Assembly (NCBI GenBank): GCA_013178275.1
Contig: JABLWZ010000003.1
Coordinates: 124,001 to 188,000, forward strand
Length of the DNA stretch: 64,000 bases
Direction of reading: 5' to 3'
Source of the DNA: Bacillota bacterium
Lineage (GTDB): Bacteria > Bacillota > Ch66 > Ch109
Shown here: positions 24,797-34,034 of the stretch, piece after piece
Layout: each line of letters begins with the position of its first letter
Numbering within the stretch: position 1 is the stretch's first letter
The notes under the pieces: generated by a model
Seen by the model: only the letters and a program-made list of their open reading frames with translations
Databases searched by the model: none
What the model was told of the DNA's origin: nothing
Made by a program: the position numbers and the translations under genes

Positions 24797-24816
24797 AAGT
24801 GCTACAGCACTTTTTT
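24797..24816 (+). terminator. Terminator after LysR gene
   Basis: AAGTGC/GCACTT with loop TACA followed by TTTT, about 40 bp after the LysR stop; on the other strand it lies downstream of fdhE, so it may serve both convergent genes. Confidence 0.65.
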
Positions 24817-24870
24817 CATTTTCTCCTTCCTTAAGCCGGTTGTAGCATATACAACATAAACAAAAAGCAA

Positions 24871-25713
24871 CTAATACAGATTGTTATTAGTTGCGCTCTT
24901 GCCGTTGTAGCCTTTTTCTTCGGCCAGCAAATCCAGATAAATGGTTTGAACAGAGGCAATATACATATCGACGGTTTGCAGGGTTTGCCGTTCATCATAA
25001 GTTTTCATGTACGATTTGCATTTTTCGCACAGATAGAGCTTATGGGCGGTATCGTTTTCCAGGTTCATAATACGAATAGAGCCGGGTTCGTCGTTGTTAC
25101 AATGGACGCAGTACAGATAGCGAACCTCCCATTCAGTAAAACAGCGTTCACAGAACATAAAACGACGGCCGTCTTCATTCCGGATCCTGCTGATATGGGC
25201 ATCACTCCCGCAAAAAGGACAGGATGCAGGCGAGTTCCAGTGTTTGACACCGATCTCAAGCCAGGATTCGTAATAAAGTCTGGCGAAAGCACGTATTAAG
25301 GGCCGCAAGCTATGTTCGGCGGTAAAGAGCAACACCTCTGGATTCAGTTGATACAAGTTAGCCAAATTCGTAAAGTAGCTTCGATTTTCATTTGTGATTT
25401 CTTCAATAATGGAAGGCCAGTCAAATTGACTTTGCGCCGTACGGATCAAAGACAGATCGGCGGACAATTCCGACCGGTCTTCCAGCATGAAATCAAGAAA
25501 ACCAGTGTACAGTTTCTGATAAGTATCAACATCGAAATCGATATCGATAATATTCAGCAAGGGTTCTGTGGCCTCAGATATATTGAGGCTGTTTTCCCTG
25601 ACCGGTTCTAATCGTTTTTGCAAACTGATCTGTTGTTTATTTTGCCAGCTCTCAAGCTGCATGAAGAAATCCAGGTACCCCTCGGGAAGATGAACCGGTG
25701 TTTCTTTTGTCAT
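24871..25713 (-). CDS. fdhE: Formate dehydrogenase accessory protein FdhE
   Basis: A 280-aa FdhE-type protein required for maturation of exported formate dehydrogenases. The C-terminal half has four CxxC zinc/rubredoxin-like knuckles: CPFCGSDAH, CERCFTEW, CVHCNNDEPGS and CEKCKSYMK. The N-terminus is helical and variable. GGAGTGCACCAAT precedes its ATG. It is transcribed away from the fdh structural genes and separated from them by a group II intron. Confidence 0.9.
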   Translation of the reverse strand: MTKETPVHLPEGYLDFFMQLESWQNKQQISLQKRLEPVRENSLNISEATEPLLNIIDIDFDVDTYQKLYTGFLDFMLEDRSELSADLSLIRTAQSQFDWPSIIEEITNENRSYFTNLANLYQLNPEVLLFTAEHSLRPLIRAFARLYYESWLEIGVKHWNSPASCPFCGSDAHISRIRNEDGRRFMFCERCFTEWEVRYLYCVHCNNDEPGSIRIMNLENDTAHKLYLCEKCKSYMKTYDERQTLQTVDMYIASVQTIYLDLLAEEKGYNGKSATNNNLY

Positions 25714-25976
25714 ATTGGTGCACTCCTTCAGTGTTAAACTATGTATCGGCTAATACAGGTACAGAGGAGATTTTAGATATTATATCATATTGAAGATAAG
25801 CTGGGATATCCCAAAAAGGGCAAGCCAGTATCGCCACATCCGCAAAGGAGAAGGCAATCAAGGTGCCCAAACAAAAAAATTAAGTAATGCACTGCATAAA
25901 TTGGAGGAATATCGCGGTGTGCATAGAATAAAATACTTATCGGCGCATGAATGCGTCTACCGGTACGGGGACGATT

Positions 25977-27840
25977 GTGCGCCACGAAGGTGCAGGGGCT
26001 ATCTTTGATAGCCCAAGGGCCATGCTTAACCGAAGATGAGGGAAGGCCCCTCGGAGCCGCCATACAGGTGGAGGCTCCAAACCACCGTAAGCTGCTGTAG
26101 TCAAAAGCTATGGTAGTAAGCGTTACGGAAAAGGCGAAGCAAGACTTCGTCAGGTAAGTGCCAATGGAGACGAACACCAGTGAACCGCTGATAACGTGTC
26201 GAAAGCGTAGGGACGTCATCAAAACCGGGAGGTAGTCGTTAGCCCGGGATGAATCTGGAGGAAACCTGTTTACTGTCCAGGTGGTGACCGGCATGAAGGC
26301 GGCGTGAATGTGGCACAGGCTTCGGTTAGGAACGTGGGAACCTGCCATCCGATGCCAAGGGAAAATTCCAAGCGGAGGACCCGCAAGGACGAAAGTACCG
26401 ATGCGGATGGCAGGGGCGGAACAGCCCGTATTAGTAATGAAACTCCGTAATGGGAGTGGAGCGAAGGGGCTGTATTATCCAGTTTTGAACAAAGGTCAAC
26501 CGTAAGGGAGGAACCAATGGACAAAACGAAGTCGTATGAAATCTCCAAACACGTAGTACTGGAGGCATTCCAACGAGTAAAAGCGAACAAAGGAGCGGCC
26601 GGAATAGACGACGAGAGCCTGGCAGCATTCGAAGCCAATCTTAAGAACAACCTCTACAAGATTTGGAATCGAATGTCGTCCGGCAGTTACTTCCCACCGC
26701 CAGTCAAAGCGGTAGAAATACCCAAAAAGAGCGGAGGAAAGCGTGTTCTCGGAGTGCCCACCGTGGCAGATCGGGTAGCGCAGATGGTCGTTAAAATCTA
26801 CTTTGAACCCAAAGTAGAACCATACTTCCATCCCGATTCCTATGGGTACCGGCCAGGGAAGTCGGCTGCGGATGCACTAACTGTAACCAGGCAGAGATGC
26901 TGGAGGTATGACTGGCTGCTGGAATTCGACATCAAGGGTCTGTTCGATAACATCGATCATGAACTGCTGATGATGGCGGTCCGTAAGCACACCGACATCC
27001 CATGGGTTATCCTTTACATCCAGAGGTGGCTCAAGGCGCCTTTTCAGATGCCCGATGATACGGTCCAGGAACGGACTAAAGGCACCCCGCAGGGGGGAGT
27101 TATAAGTCCGGTTCTAGCCAACCTGTTTCTCCATTATGCATTTGATACGTGGATGGCCCGGAAACATCCCGACAAGCCATTTGCTCGTTACGCCGACGAT
27201 GGTGTGGCGCACTGCCGCAGCAGAGAAGGCGCGGAGAAACTCCACGATAGCCTGAAGAAGCGGTTTGCGGAATGTGGATTGGAACTCCATCCGGACAAGA
27301 CCCGCATTGTCTACTGTAAAGACGACGACCGGCGAGGCGACCACTCAGAAACCAAATTTGACTTTCTGGGCTACACCTTTCGGCCACGGAGGTCCAAGAA
27401 CAAGTACGGAAAGTTCTTCATCAGCTTCACACCGGCAGTCAGCAACAAAGCGAAGAAGGCCATACGGCGGACCATCCACGACTGGCGTATGCATCTGAAA
27501 CCGGACAAAACCCTTGAAGACCTATCTCGGATGTTTAACCCGATAATCAGAGGCTGGGCCAACTACTATGGACGCTTTTACAAATCGGAAATGTACTCCG
27601 TACTCAGGTACTTGAATCGAGCCCTAGTTCGCTGGGCGAGGCGGAAGTATAAGAAACTTGCCAGACATCAGCGCCGGGCAGAATACTGGCTCGGTAAGAT
27701 TGCCAGACGTGAACCGAAATGGTTCGTATCGTGGCAGATGGGGATTTATCCTGCGGCTGGATGATGGGAGCCGGATGAGCTGAGAGGTTCAAGTCCGGTT
27801 CTGAGAGGGCTTCGGGGTGAAACTCCCCGGGGCTACTCAC
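25977..27840 (+). mobile_element. Group II intron with its maturase gene
   Basis: The intron starts at GTGCGCCACGAAGGTG (25977), matching the bacterial group II 5' consensus GUGYG. After a ~540-nt structured leader comes the maturase ORF. Downstream, GAGCCGGATGAGC...GTCCGGTTC near 27769-27802 forms domain V, and GGGCTTCGGGG...CCCCGGGGC forms domain VI, ending CTACTCAC at 27840. Total ~1.86 kb. The insertion lies between divergent fdhE and the fdh operon. The 3' end follows the usual AY rule. Ends are by consensus; a base or two of error is possible. Confidence 0.85.
26517..27764 (+). CDS. ltrA: Group II intron reverse transcriptase/maturase
   Basis: A 415-aa intron-encoded protein: RT motifs NKGAAGIDDESLAAF, KRVLGVPTVADRVAQ, LLEFDIKGLFDNIDHELL, GTPQGGVISPVLANLFLHYA, and catalytic FARYADDGVAHC (YADD), then the GIIM-type maturase (FNPIIRGWANYYGRF). 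There is no C-terminal HNH endonuclease, so mobility would depend on nicked or single-stranded targets. ATG follows AAGGGAGGAACCA. The frame is intact, so the intron may still be active. Its SP-type motif 4 separates it clearly from the DGR enzyme at 9609. Confidence 0.95.
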   Translation: MDKTKSYEISKHVVLEAFQRVKANKGAAGIDDESLAAFEANLKNNLYKIWNRMSSGSYFPPPVKAVEIPKKSGGKRVLGVPTVADRVAQMVVKIYFEPKVEPYFHPDSYGYRPGKSAADALTVTRQRCWRYDWLLEFDIKGLFDNIDHELLMMAVRKHTDIPWVILYIQRWLKAPFQMPDDTVQERTKGTPQGGVISPVLANLFLHYAFDTWMARKHPDKPFARYADDGVAHCRSREGAEKLHDSLKKRFAECGLELHPDKTRIVYCKDDDRRGDHSETKFDFLGYTFRPRRSKNKYGKFFISFTPAVSNKAKKAIRRTIHDWRMHLKPDKTLEDLSRMFNPIIRGWANYYGRFYKSEMYSVLRYLNRALVRWARRKYKKLARHQRRAEYWLGKIARREPKWFVSWQMGIYPAAG

Positions 27841-28767
27841 CTTACTGTTAAGATCGGGTTGTTTTCAATTTAGTCTTCCTACTTTGCGGCATTAAGGAGG
27901 TGAGAAAGTGCTTTTCCATGTAGGGCTTATGCAAACGGTTAACAATTGCGGGTGAGGAATCTCCTGTGAATGGACGGTTCGTCCATCTTCACAATTAAAC
28001 ACCATAAAAGGGAAATCGAGATCATGGAAGACTTTCTCAACCAACCTGGATTGCCGACACCGCCATGACCAATTCGAATGCCGTTAACCAGCTTGGTTCG
28101 GCCTGCACACAAACCTCTTCGTCTTTTATGAAGCCTCTATCCCTGATTTCTTGATTCCTCGGCTTTTATTTGTAGTGCCCTGCAGCACATGGAATGCAAT
28201 AAATACACTAGATAAATTGAATACTTCAAAGCTGTGCTCCAAAGTTACTTTTCCTAAAGCTTCGGCCATGGAGAATTAGCCGACACGGTGTACCGCCGGT
28301 ACGGTAAATCTGGAAACGGATTTGCTTCCCTTGTTTGGAAAGGAGTCACTAGTCTTGCGAAAACAGTTTTGCTTTCTTTTTTATTAGCAGGGAGCGACGT
28401 GCATTAATATGCATTTGATAGGCAAATTGTTTTCCAAGCAGGGGAGAAGCGTGGATTTGAAAACTGTTGTCCCGTTCTATACGGGCGGCAGAGCGCATTC
28501 TCCGTATAACCGGAGTTTTTTTATGTCTTGTACAGGGAGCGGCCTCGGATTTGGAAAAATGGACCGTCTAGGCAGGGTTGTTGGCAGGAGCTGCTTGCTC
28601 GTGTTGGTTAAGGTTAGGCCGGCATCGGTTTAAATACAGTACATATTTTTTTAAGCTGACCGACTGGCCAAGAATAAAAACCAAGGAATGTGCGAGCCCC
28701 GGGAAGATCGATCCTTTTTAACCAGATCTCTGGTCGGTAGTTACTGATCAATGAAGGAGGTGCACCT
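27841..28767 (+). other. 927-bp gap before the fdh operon, no supported gene
   Basis: No convincing coding region; the one open frame at 28409-28633 has no homologue I recognise and runs through a terminator-like hairpin. The stretch probably holds the fdh promoter and leader. Only the hairpin at 28500-28515 and the AATGAAGGAGGTGCACCT ribosome site of fdh stand out. Confidence 0.6.
28500..28522 (+). terminator. Hairpin with T7 run in the fdh leader
   Basis: CTCCG/CGGAG with loop TATAAC is followed by seven T. It lies ~245 bp before the fdh alpha start, after a GC-rich leader (CCCGTTCTATACGGG also folds). This is the layout of an attenuator or of a riboswitch with its terminator, perhaps responding to molybdenum/tungsten cofactor, but I cannot match a known aptamer. 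Confidence 0.5.
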
Positions 28768-31700
28768 ATGAAAATGAAGCTCACCCGTCGCCAGTTCATA
28801 GTTAGAAGTAGCGCGGGAATTGCTACCCTGGGTGCGGCTAGCGTTCTAGGTTTTGATTTGCCGGCTGTGGCGGATGAACTTGGTGGAGTCAGGACTGTGA
28901 CCAGTATACCAACTCCAACGGTTTGTCCATACTGCGCTTCGGGCTGCGGTCTAATGGTTTATTCAGAAAGAAACGCAGCCGGGGAATTCGTCAAACTGCT
29001 GAGCGTCGAAGGCGATCCCGACAATCCTATCAACCAGGGTTGTGCCTGCGCCAAAGGTTCAGCAATGTTTAACCTCAGGGAGATATACGACCCTGTAACC
29101 GGTGAGCAGCAGATAAACCCGATGAGAATAAAGAAACCATTGTACAGAGCTCCCGGCAGCAGCAAATGGGAAGAGAAGGATTGGGAATGGATGACGGCCG
29201 AGATCGCGAAGAGGGTCAAAGCCTCCCGCGATAAGAGTTTCATCGAAAAAGAAAACGTTGTTGCCAAGGTTAAAAACGTCGATGGCACTGAAACTGAAAC
29301 CAAGGTTGAAGTAACCGTCAATCGTACCGAAAAGATTGCCTCCATCGGCGGTTCTGGCTTGGATAATGAGGAATGCTACTTACACAGCAAACTGATGAGG
29401 GCTCTGGGTGTTGTGTATTTAGAAACCCAAGCCAGGCTCTGTCACGCTTCCACCGTAGGCGGACTGGCACCGACTTTTGGGCGCGGGATTATGACTAACC
29501 ACATGATCGACATGAAAAATACCGACTGCGCGCTTATTATGGGCAGCAACGCGGCCGAAAACCATCCCATTTCCATGAAGTGGCTGACCAAGGCCCGTCA
29601 GGAAAGGGGCGCCAAAATCATTCATGTAGATCCCCGCTTCACCCGCACATCACAAAATGCGGATATCTATTGCCCGCTGCGTTCCGGCACGGATATCGCC
29701 TTCCTAGGCGGGATGATCAAGTACATTTTGGACAATAACCTTTGGCATCATGATTATGTGGTACCCTACACCAATGCTTCTTTTCTGGTTGACGACAGCT
29801 ATAGTTTCGATGCGGGAAGCGGTCATTTCAGCGGTTTCAACGAAGCCGGCAACAAGTATGACTACACCAGCTGGAATTATAAGACTAATGCCGCCGGCGA
29901 GTACCTAAAAGACCCTACCCTGCAAGACCCGCGTTCGGTTTTTCAATTGATGAAAAAACACTATGAGAGATATGATGTCGATACAGTCTGTGCGGTCACT
30001 GGCACCCCAAAGGACGTATACCTGGAAGTCTTAAAAACCTTCTGTGCCACCGGCGCTCCCAATAAAACCGGGACTATCCTTTACGCCATGGGTATCACCC
30101 AGCATTCAGTTGGTTCTCAAAACATTCGCGCCTTTGCCATGATTCAGCTGCTTCTGGGCAATATGGGACGGGCTGGGGGAGGCATTAATGCTCTGCGCGG
30201 GGAAAACAATGTTCAGGGCGCCACCGATATGGCACTTCTCTATCATTACATTCCCGGCTATATCAGTTCACCCACCAATTCCACCGGCAATAAGGACTTA
30301 TTGTCTTTTCTGAAAGCGGTGACCCCGGGCGCAAAGAATGTGCCTGCCGCTACTCTCCCTGAATTCAATGCCGCCGCCGCTGCGGGGATCGCTCATTCTG
30401 GGTGGCGTGTCAACACCAACAAATGGGTCGTCAGCATGCTGAAGGCCTGGTGGGGTAATACCGCCAAAGCCGATAACGATTATGCTTTCCACTATCTGCC
30501 AAAACGGGATGAAAAGAAGAATTACTCGCATATGGCCATTTTTGAGAATCTCATGAGCGATAAAACGGAAGAACGCATTGAAGGGCTGTTTGTGATGGGT
30601 ACCAATCCAGTTGTCGGCGGTCCCAGCGTAAACCGTGAACAGCGTGCTCTGGCCAACCTCAAATGGATGGTCAGCTGCGACCTGTGGCTCAACGAAACTG
30701 CGGAATTCTGGACCCCCGATGGTCAGGCGCGCTCTGTAGGAAGTAATCAGTTTGAGAAACTGACGCCGGATAAGATTCAGACTGAGGTCTTCTTCCTGCC
30801 CGCCGCGGCTGTATATGAAAAAGAAGGCACTGCCGCTTCGACCGGCCGCTGGACACAATACCGTTGGAAGGGCGCCGATCCAGTCGGCGAATCTAAAGCA
30901 GACTTGGATATCATCTATGAACTCGGCAAGAAGATCAAGGCGGAGTATGCCGCCAGCAAAGCGCCGAAAGACGAACCTATTAATTACATGACCTGGGATT
31001 ATGGCCCCCATGAGCCCGATATCATGAAAGTCGCTCTGGAACTGAACGGTTACAACACTGCCGACGGGAAACCGGTTGAAGGGTTTGCCAAGCTGGCCGC
31101 GGATGGAAGCACGGCATGCGGCAATTGGGTCTACTGCGGCATCATGACCGTCAACCAAGACGGCAGCCTCAAATACAAGGCCAAGAGCCGCGACAATGTA
31201 GATAATTCCAAGGAAGGCCTGGGTATTTTCAAAGACTGGTCATGGGCCTGGCCAATGAACCGGCGTATCGCTTACAACCGCTGCTCGGTGCAAGCCGATG
31301 GTGTCTCTCCCTGGCCGGGTGACGCCAAAAGACAACTGGTGCGTTGGAATCCGCTGGCGAAAGACCCTAAAGACCCCACCATCACCGGTCTCTGGGAAGG
31401 CGACGATGTGCCGGATTTCATTAAAACCAATGCGCCCACGTCTCCGACCGGGACGATGCCGTTCATCATGCATCCCGACATGGTGGGCGGTCTCTACGTG
31501 ACCAACGGTACCATGAAAGAAGGTCCTTTCCCGGAACACTATGAACCCTGGGAAACACCTACACAAAACAAAATCAACAGGCTGTCTTTCAATCCCATGG
31601 CCAAGGTCTTTGATAAGAATCAGAGCACGCCCGACAAGTATCCGATAGTGGCTACAACGTATCGCCTAGTCGAACACTGGCAGACCGGCGCCCTGACCCG

Positions 31701-32028
31701 CAATCTGCCCTGGCTGGCCGAACTGATGCCCAACATGTTCGTTGAACTGAGCGAAGAACTGGCAAAGGAAAAAGGGATTGAAAACGGCAACAAGGTAATA
31801 GTATCCAGCAGTCGCGGCGACATCGAAGCGATAGCCTGCGTCACCAAACGTTTTAAGCCCTTCAATATCAACGGTAAGAAGGTGCATGAAATGGGCCTGG
31901 TATGGCAGTTTGGCTTTAAGGGTTACGCCAAAGGCGATCCTGCCAACCGCTTATCGCCGCATGTCGGTGACGCGAATGTTTTCATTCCCGAATACAAAGC
32001 CTGGCTTTGCGATATAAGGAGGGCTTAA
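28768..32028 (+). CDS. fdnG: Formate dehydrogenase-N alpha subunit (Cys form)
   Basis: A 1086-aa molybdopterin oxidoreductase. The N-terminus is a TAT signal (TRRQFIVRSSAGIATLGAAS) so the enzyme faces outward. The [4Fe-4S] motif is CPYCASGCGLMVY...GCACAKG. The active-site loop reads EARLC-type QARLCHASTVGGLAPTFGRG, with Cys at residue 225 (TGT, 29440-29442) where E. coli FdnG has Sec. NHMIDMKNTDCALIMGSNAAENHP and the C-terminal cofactor domain follow. It oxidises formate and passes electrons to the beta and gamma subunits. It heads a three-gene operon; the fdhE gene is upstream on the other strand. Confidence 0.94.
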   Translation: MKMKLTRRQFIVRSSAGIATLGAASVLGFDLPAVADELGGVRTVTSIPTPTVCPYCASGCGLMVYSERNAAGEFVKLLSVEGDPDNPINQGCACAKGSAMFNLREIYDPVTGEQQINPMRIKKPLYRAPGSSKWEEKDWEWMTAEIAKRVKASRDKSFIEKENVVAKVKNVDGTETETKVEVTVNRTEKIASIGGSGLDNEECYLHSKLMRALGVVYLETQARLCHASTVGGLAPTFGRGIMTNHMIDMKNTDCALIMGSNAAENHPISMKWLTKARQERGAKIIHVDPRFTRTSQNADIYCPLRSGTDIAFLGGMIKYILDNNLWHHDYVVPYTNASFLVDDSYSFDAGSGHFSGFNEAGNKYDYTSWNYKTNAAGEYLKDPTLQDPRSVFQLMKKHYERYDVDTVCAVTGTPKDVYLEVLKTFCATGAPNKTGTILYAMGITQHSVGSQNIRAFAMIQLLLGNMGRAGGGINALRGENNVQGATDMALLYHYIPGYISSPTNSTGNKDLLSFLKAVTPGAKNVPAATLPEFNAAAAAGIAHSGWRVNTNKWVVSMLKAWWGNTAKADNDYAFHYLPKRDEKKNYSHMAIFENLMSDKTEERIEGLFVMGTNPVVGGPSVNREQRALANLKWMVSCDLWLNETAEFWTPDGQARSVGSNQFEKLTPDKIQTEVFFLPAAAVYEKEGTAASTGRWTQYRWKGADPVGESKADLDIIYELGKKIKAEYAASKAPKDEPINYMTWDYGPHEPDIMKVALELNGYNTADGKPVEGFAKLAADGSTACGNWVYCGIMTVNQDGSLKYKAKSRDNVDNSKEGLGIFKDWSWAWPMNRRIAYNRCSVQADGVSPWPGDAKRQLVRWNPLAKDPKDPTITGLWEGDDVPDFIKTNAPTSPTGTMPFIMHPDMVGGLYVTNGTMKEGPFPEHYEPWETPTQNKINRLSFNPMAKVFDKNQSTPDKYPIVATTYRLVEHWQTGALTRNLPWLAELMPNMFVELSEELAKEKGIENGNKVIVSSSRGDIEAIACVTKRFKPFNINGKKVHEMGLVWQFGFKGYAKGDPANRLSPHVGDANVFIPEYKAWLCDIRRA

Positions 32029-32030
32029 GT

Positions 32031-32957
32031 ATGGATAAGTGGACGAATCTTTACGATGTTAGCAAGTGCACAGCCTGCCGAGGCTGTGTGGTCCAGTGCA
32101 AGAACTGGAACCGCAATCCGGCTTTGATTGAGCCATTCAAGGGCAGTTATGGCACGAAAAGCGATACCGACGAAGATACCTATACCATCATCCGCTTCAT
32201 GGAAGAGGAAACGACCAAGAATCCGATGAAACCGGTGGAGTGGCGTTTCATAAAGTACCAGTGTATGCACTGCCATGACCCGGCCTGCATGAAGGTCTGC
32301 CCGACCAAGTGCATCAGTCAGACGGAATGGGGCGCTGTGGTCAAGGATTATGACAAGTGCGTTGGGTGCAAATACTGCATTGCCGCCTGTCCCTTTGGCA
32401 TTCCGAAATACCGGGAACGTCAGGATAAGACGACTAAATGTACGCTGTGTGCTGAACGTGTCGAATCTGGTTTCAATCCGTTGGACCCTGCCGCCGTTAA
32501 AACCCTGGACGCAGGTAGCCGGCTCAAGGATCCATCGTCGAGCAAAATCAAGGACTCGATGGGTTACCCGGCCTGTGCCAAAACCTGTCCCACTGGCGCG
32601 CTGAAGTTTGGCAAGCGGGACGATCTCCTGAAAGAAGCCAAACAGCGTCAACAAGAACTGATTGCCAAGGGCTATCCCAATGCAACGGTGTACGGTGAAA
32701 AAGAGTTGGGCGGTCTGAACAAGCTCTATGTGCTGACCGACACGCCTGACAAATTCGGGCTCCCGGTCAACCCGACCACCCCGGCCTACATCAATATCTG
32801 GCAGCCCTGGATCAAGCCTTACGGAGGCGTCTTGATCGGCCTGGCGGCGCTGGGAGCGATCGGCAGCTTCTTCAGCACCCGTTTCATAAACGCCTTTGGT
32901 GACAAGATGGGTCTGGATGGCCACCACGAGGAAGGGGGGGATAAGCATGACGCATAA
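32031..32957 (+). CDS. fdnH: Formate dehydrogenase-N beta subunit (Fe-S)
   Basis: A 308-aa four-cluster ferredoxin subunit. Cys motifs: CTACRGCVVQC, CMHCHDPACMKVC, CVGCKYCIAACPFG, CTLCAERV and CAKTCPTGALKFG. A C-terminal hydrophobic helix (GGVLIGLAALGAIGSFF) anchors it to the membrane. ATG 32031 follows AAGGAGGGCTTAAGT, 2 bp after the alpha stop. It relays electrons from the alpha subunit to the cytochrome b subunit and overlaps the next gene by 11 bp. Confidence 0.94.
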   Translation: MDKWTNLYDVSKCTACRGCVVQCKNWNRNPALIEPFKGSYGTKSDTDEDTYTIIRFMEEETTKNPMKPVEWRFIKYQCMHCHDPACMKVCPTKCISQTEWGAVVKDYDKCVGCKYCIAACPFGIPKYRERQDKTTKCTLCAERVESGFNPLDPAAVKTLDAGSRLKDPSSSKIKDSMGYPACAKTCPTGALKFGKRDDLLKEAKQRQQELIAKGYPNATVYGEKELGGLNKLYVLTDTPDKFGLPVNPTTPAYINIWQPWIKPYGGVLIGLAALGAIGSFFSTRFINAFGDKMGLDGHHEEGGDKHDA

Positions 32958-33630
32958 TACCAGGACAAAAACTGAGCCTCCGCGCGTTGAACGCTTCAGC
33001 TTCTGGGCCAGGTTTGCCCACTGGGGACACACCATATCCTTCGTGATCCTGCTGATAACCGGCCTGATGCTGTTTTCCAACACCATCTTCGGTTGGATCG
33101 GGCCCGCGTTCCTGGGTGCCAATAACGCCGGCACCGTGCACCGGATCTTTGCGGTAGTCTTCGCTCTGGTGCCGCTTATCGCTCTGATCAAGAACCCCAA
33201 GGGGTTCATCGGCTGGTGGAAGGATGTTTTCTCCTTCGGCATCAACGACATAAAGTTCCTCATGGTTTTCCCGCTGGAGTTCTTTGGGTTCCCGGTGAAG
33301 ATTCCACCGCAGACCCAGTTTAACGGCGGGGAGAAGATGAACTCGGTGGTCACCACCGGCTCCTGCGTGCTGCTGGGAATCACGGGTGTGATCATGTGGA
33401 TCCCCGAGTACTTTCCAGTCGGTCTGGTACAGTGGATGCCCATGCTGCATGATGTCGGGATGATACTCGCCACCACCATGGTCTGCATGCACTCTTATCT
33501 CGGTTCCTTCCACCCCGGTTCGGGAGAATCTTTCTGGGGGATGTGGAAGGGTACAGTGCGCAAGGACTGGGCCGCTCATCACCATGCTAAGTGGTTGGAG
33601 AAGATAACTGGTGAAGAAAACAGTCACTGA
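32947..33630 (+). CDS. fdnI: Formate dehydrogenase-N gamma subunit (cytochrome b)
   Basis: A 227-aa membrane cytochrome b556-type subunit with four hydrophobic helices. Haem-ligand histidines are in ARFAHWGHTISFVILL, 'VHRIFAVVFALVPLI' and MHSYLGSFHPG. ATG 32947 with GGGGGGGATAAGC upstream is chosen over a longer frame. The subunit would reduce menaquinone or a periplasm-facing acceptor, making formate oxidation energy-coupled or, in reverse, driving formate formation in syntrophy (inference). Confidence 0.92.
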   Translation: MTHNTRTKTEPPRVERFSFWARFAHWGHTISFVILLITGLMLFSNTIFGWIGPAFLGANNAGTVHRIFAVVFALVPLIALIKNPKGFIGWWKDVFSFGINDIKFLMVFPLEFFGFPVKIPPQTQFNGGEKMNSVVTTGSCVLLGITGVIMWIPEYFPVGLVQWMPMLHDVGMILATTMVCMHSYLGSFHPGSGESFWGMWKGTVRKDWAAHHHAKWLEKITGEENSH

Positions 33631-33669
33631 TCAGTACCGGGATCGGGTAAACGATTAACCCTATAAACG

Positions 33670-33706
33670 AAGTGGAAGCCCTTGAAAAAGGACTTCCACT
33701 TTTTTG
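33670..33706 (+). terminator. Terminator of the fdn operon
   Basis: AAGTGGAAGCCCTT pairs with AAGGACTTCCACTT around GAAA (one mismatch), followed by a TTTTTTG run, 40 bp after fdnI. Confidence 0.85.
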
Positions 33707-33786
33707 TCTTAAAACAAGCTTTTCATTAATAAAGACTATGATAACATTTTTATCATAGCCCTTTGATTATCTTTTATAAAGAGAGT

Positions 33787-33861
33787 TGGTAGCCCCAAGG
33801 GGAATCGAACCCCTGTTTCTGCCGTGAGAGGGCAGCGTCTTGACCGCTTGACCATGGGGCC
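33787..33861 (-). tRNA. tRNA-Glu (CTC)
   Basis: On the minus strand: GGCCCCATGGTCAAGCGG (acceptor and D arm), anticodon arm CTGCC-CTCTCAC-GGCAG with anticodon CTC, T arm GGGGTTCGATTCCCC, acceptor return TGGGGCT, discriminator A and encoded CCA. The cloverleaf is complete (75 nt). It lies downstream of glutamyl-tRNA synthetase on the opposite orientation sense of travel, i.e. gltX reads toward it on the same strand. Confidence 0.96.
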
Positions 33862-34034
33862 ATTATTCGTCTCTGGAACTGCGCGGCCTGGGTCCATTCA
33901 TGGTGCAGCTACCCAATCCTGAGCAGGCCACCACTTTATTATACACAAACGTTCCGAAAACGCAAACCTCGAATATCACCGCGCATCAATTATAAATTTT
34001 GTTAATACGCGACATCACTTCTTGTACCTTACCT

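Noticed and set aside
25790..26008. 72-codon open frame before the group II intron maturase
   Set aside because: It crosses the intron 5' boundary at 25977 and shows no family pattern.
28409..28633. 74-codon open frame in the fdn leader
   Set aside because: No homology, no good ribosome site, and it runs through a terminator hairpin with a T-run.
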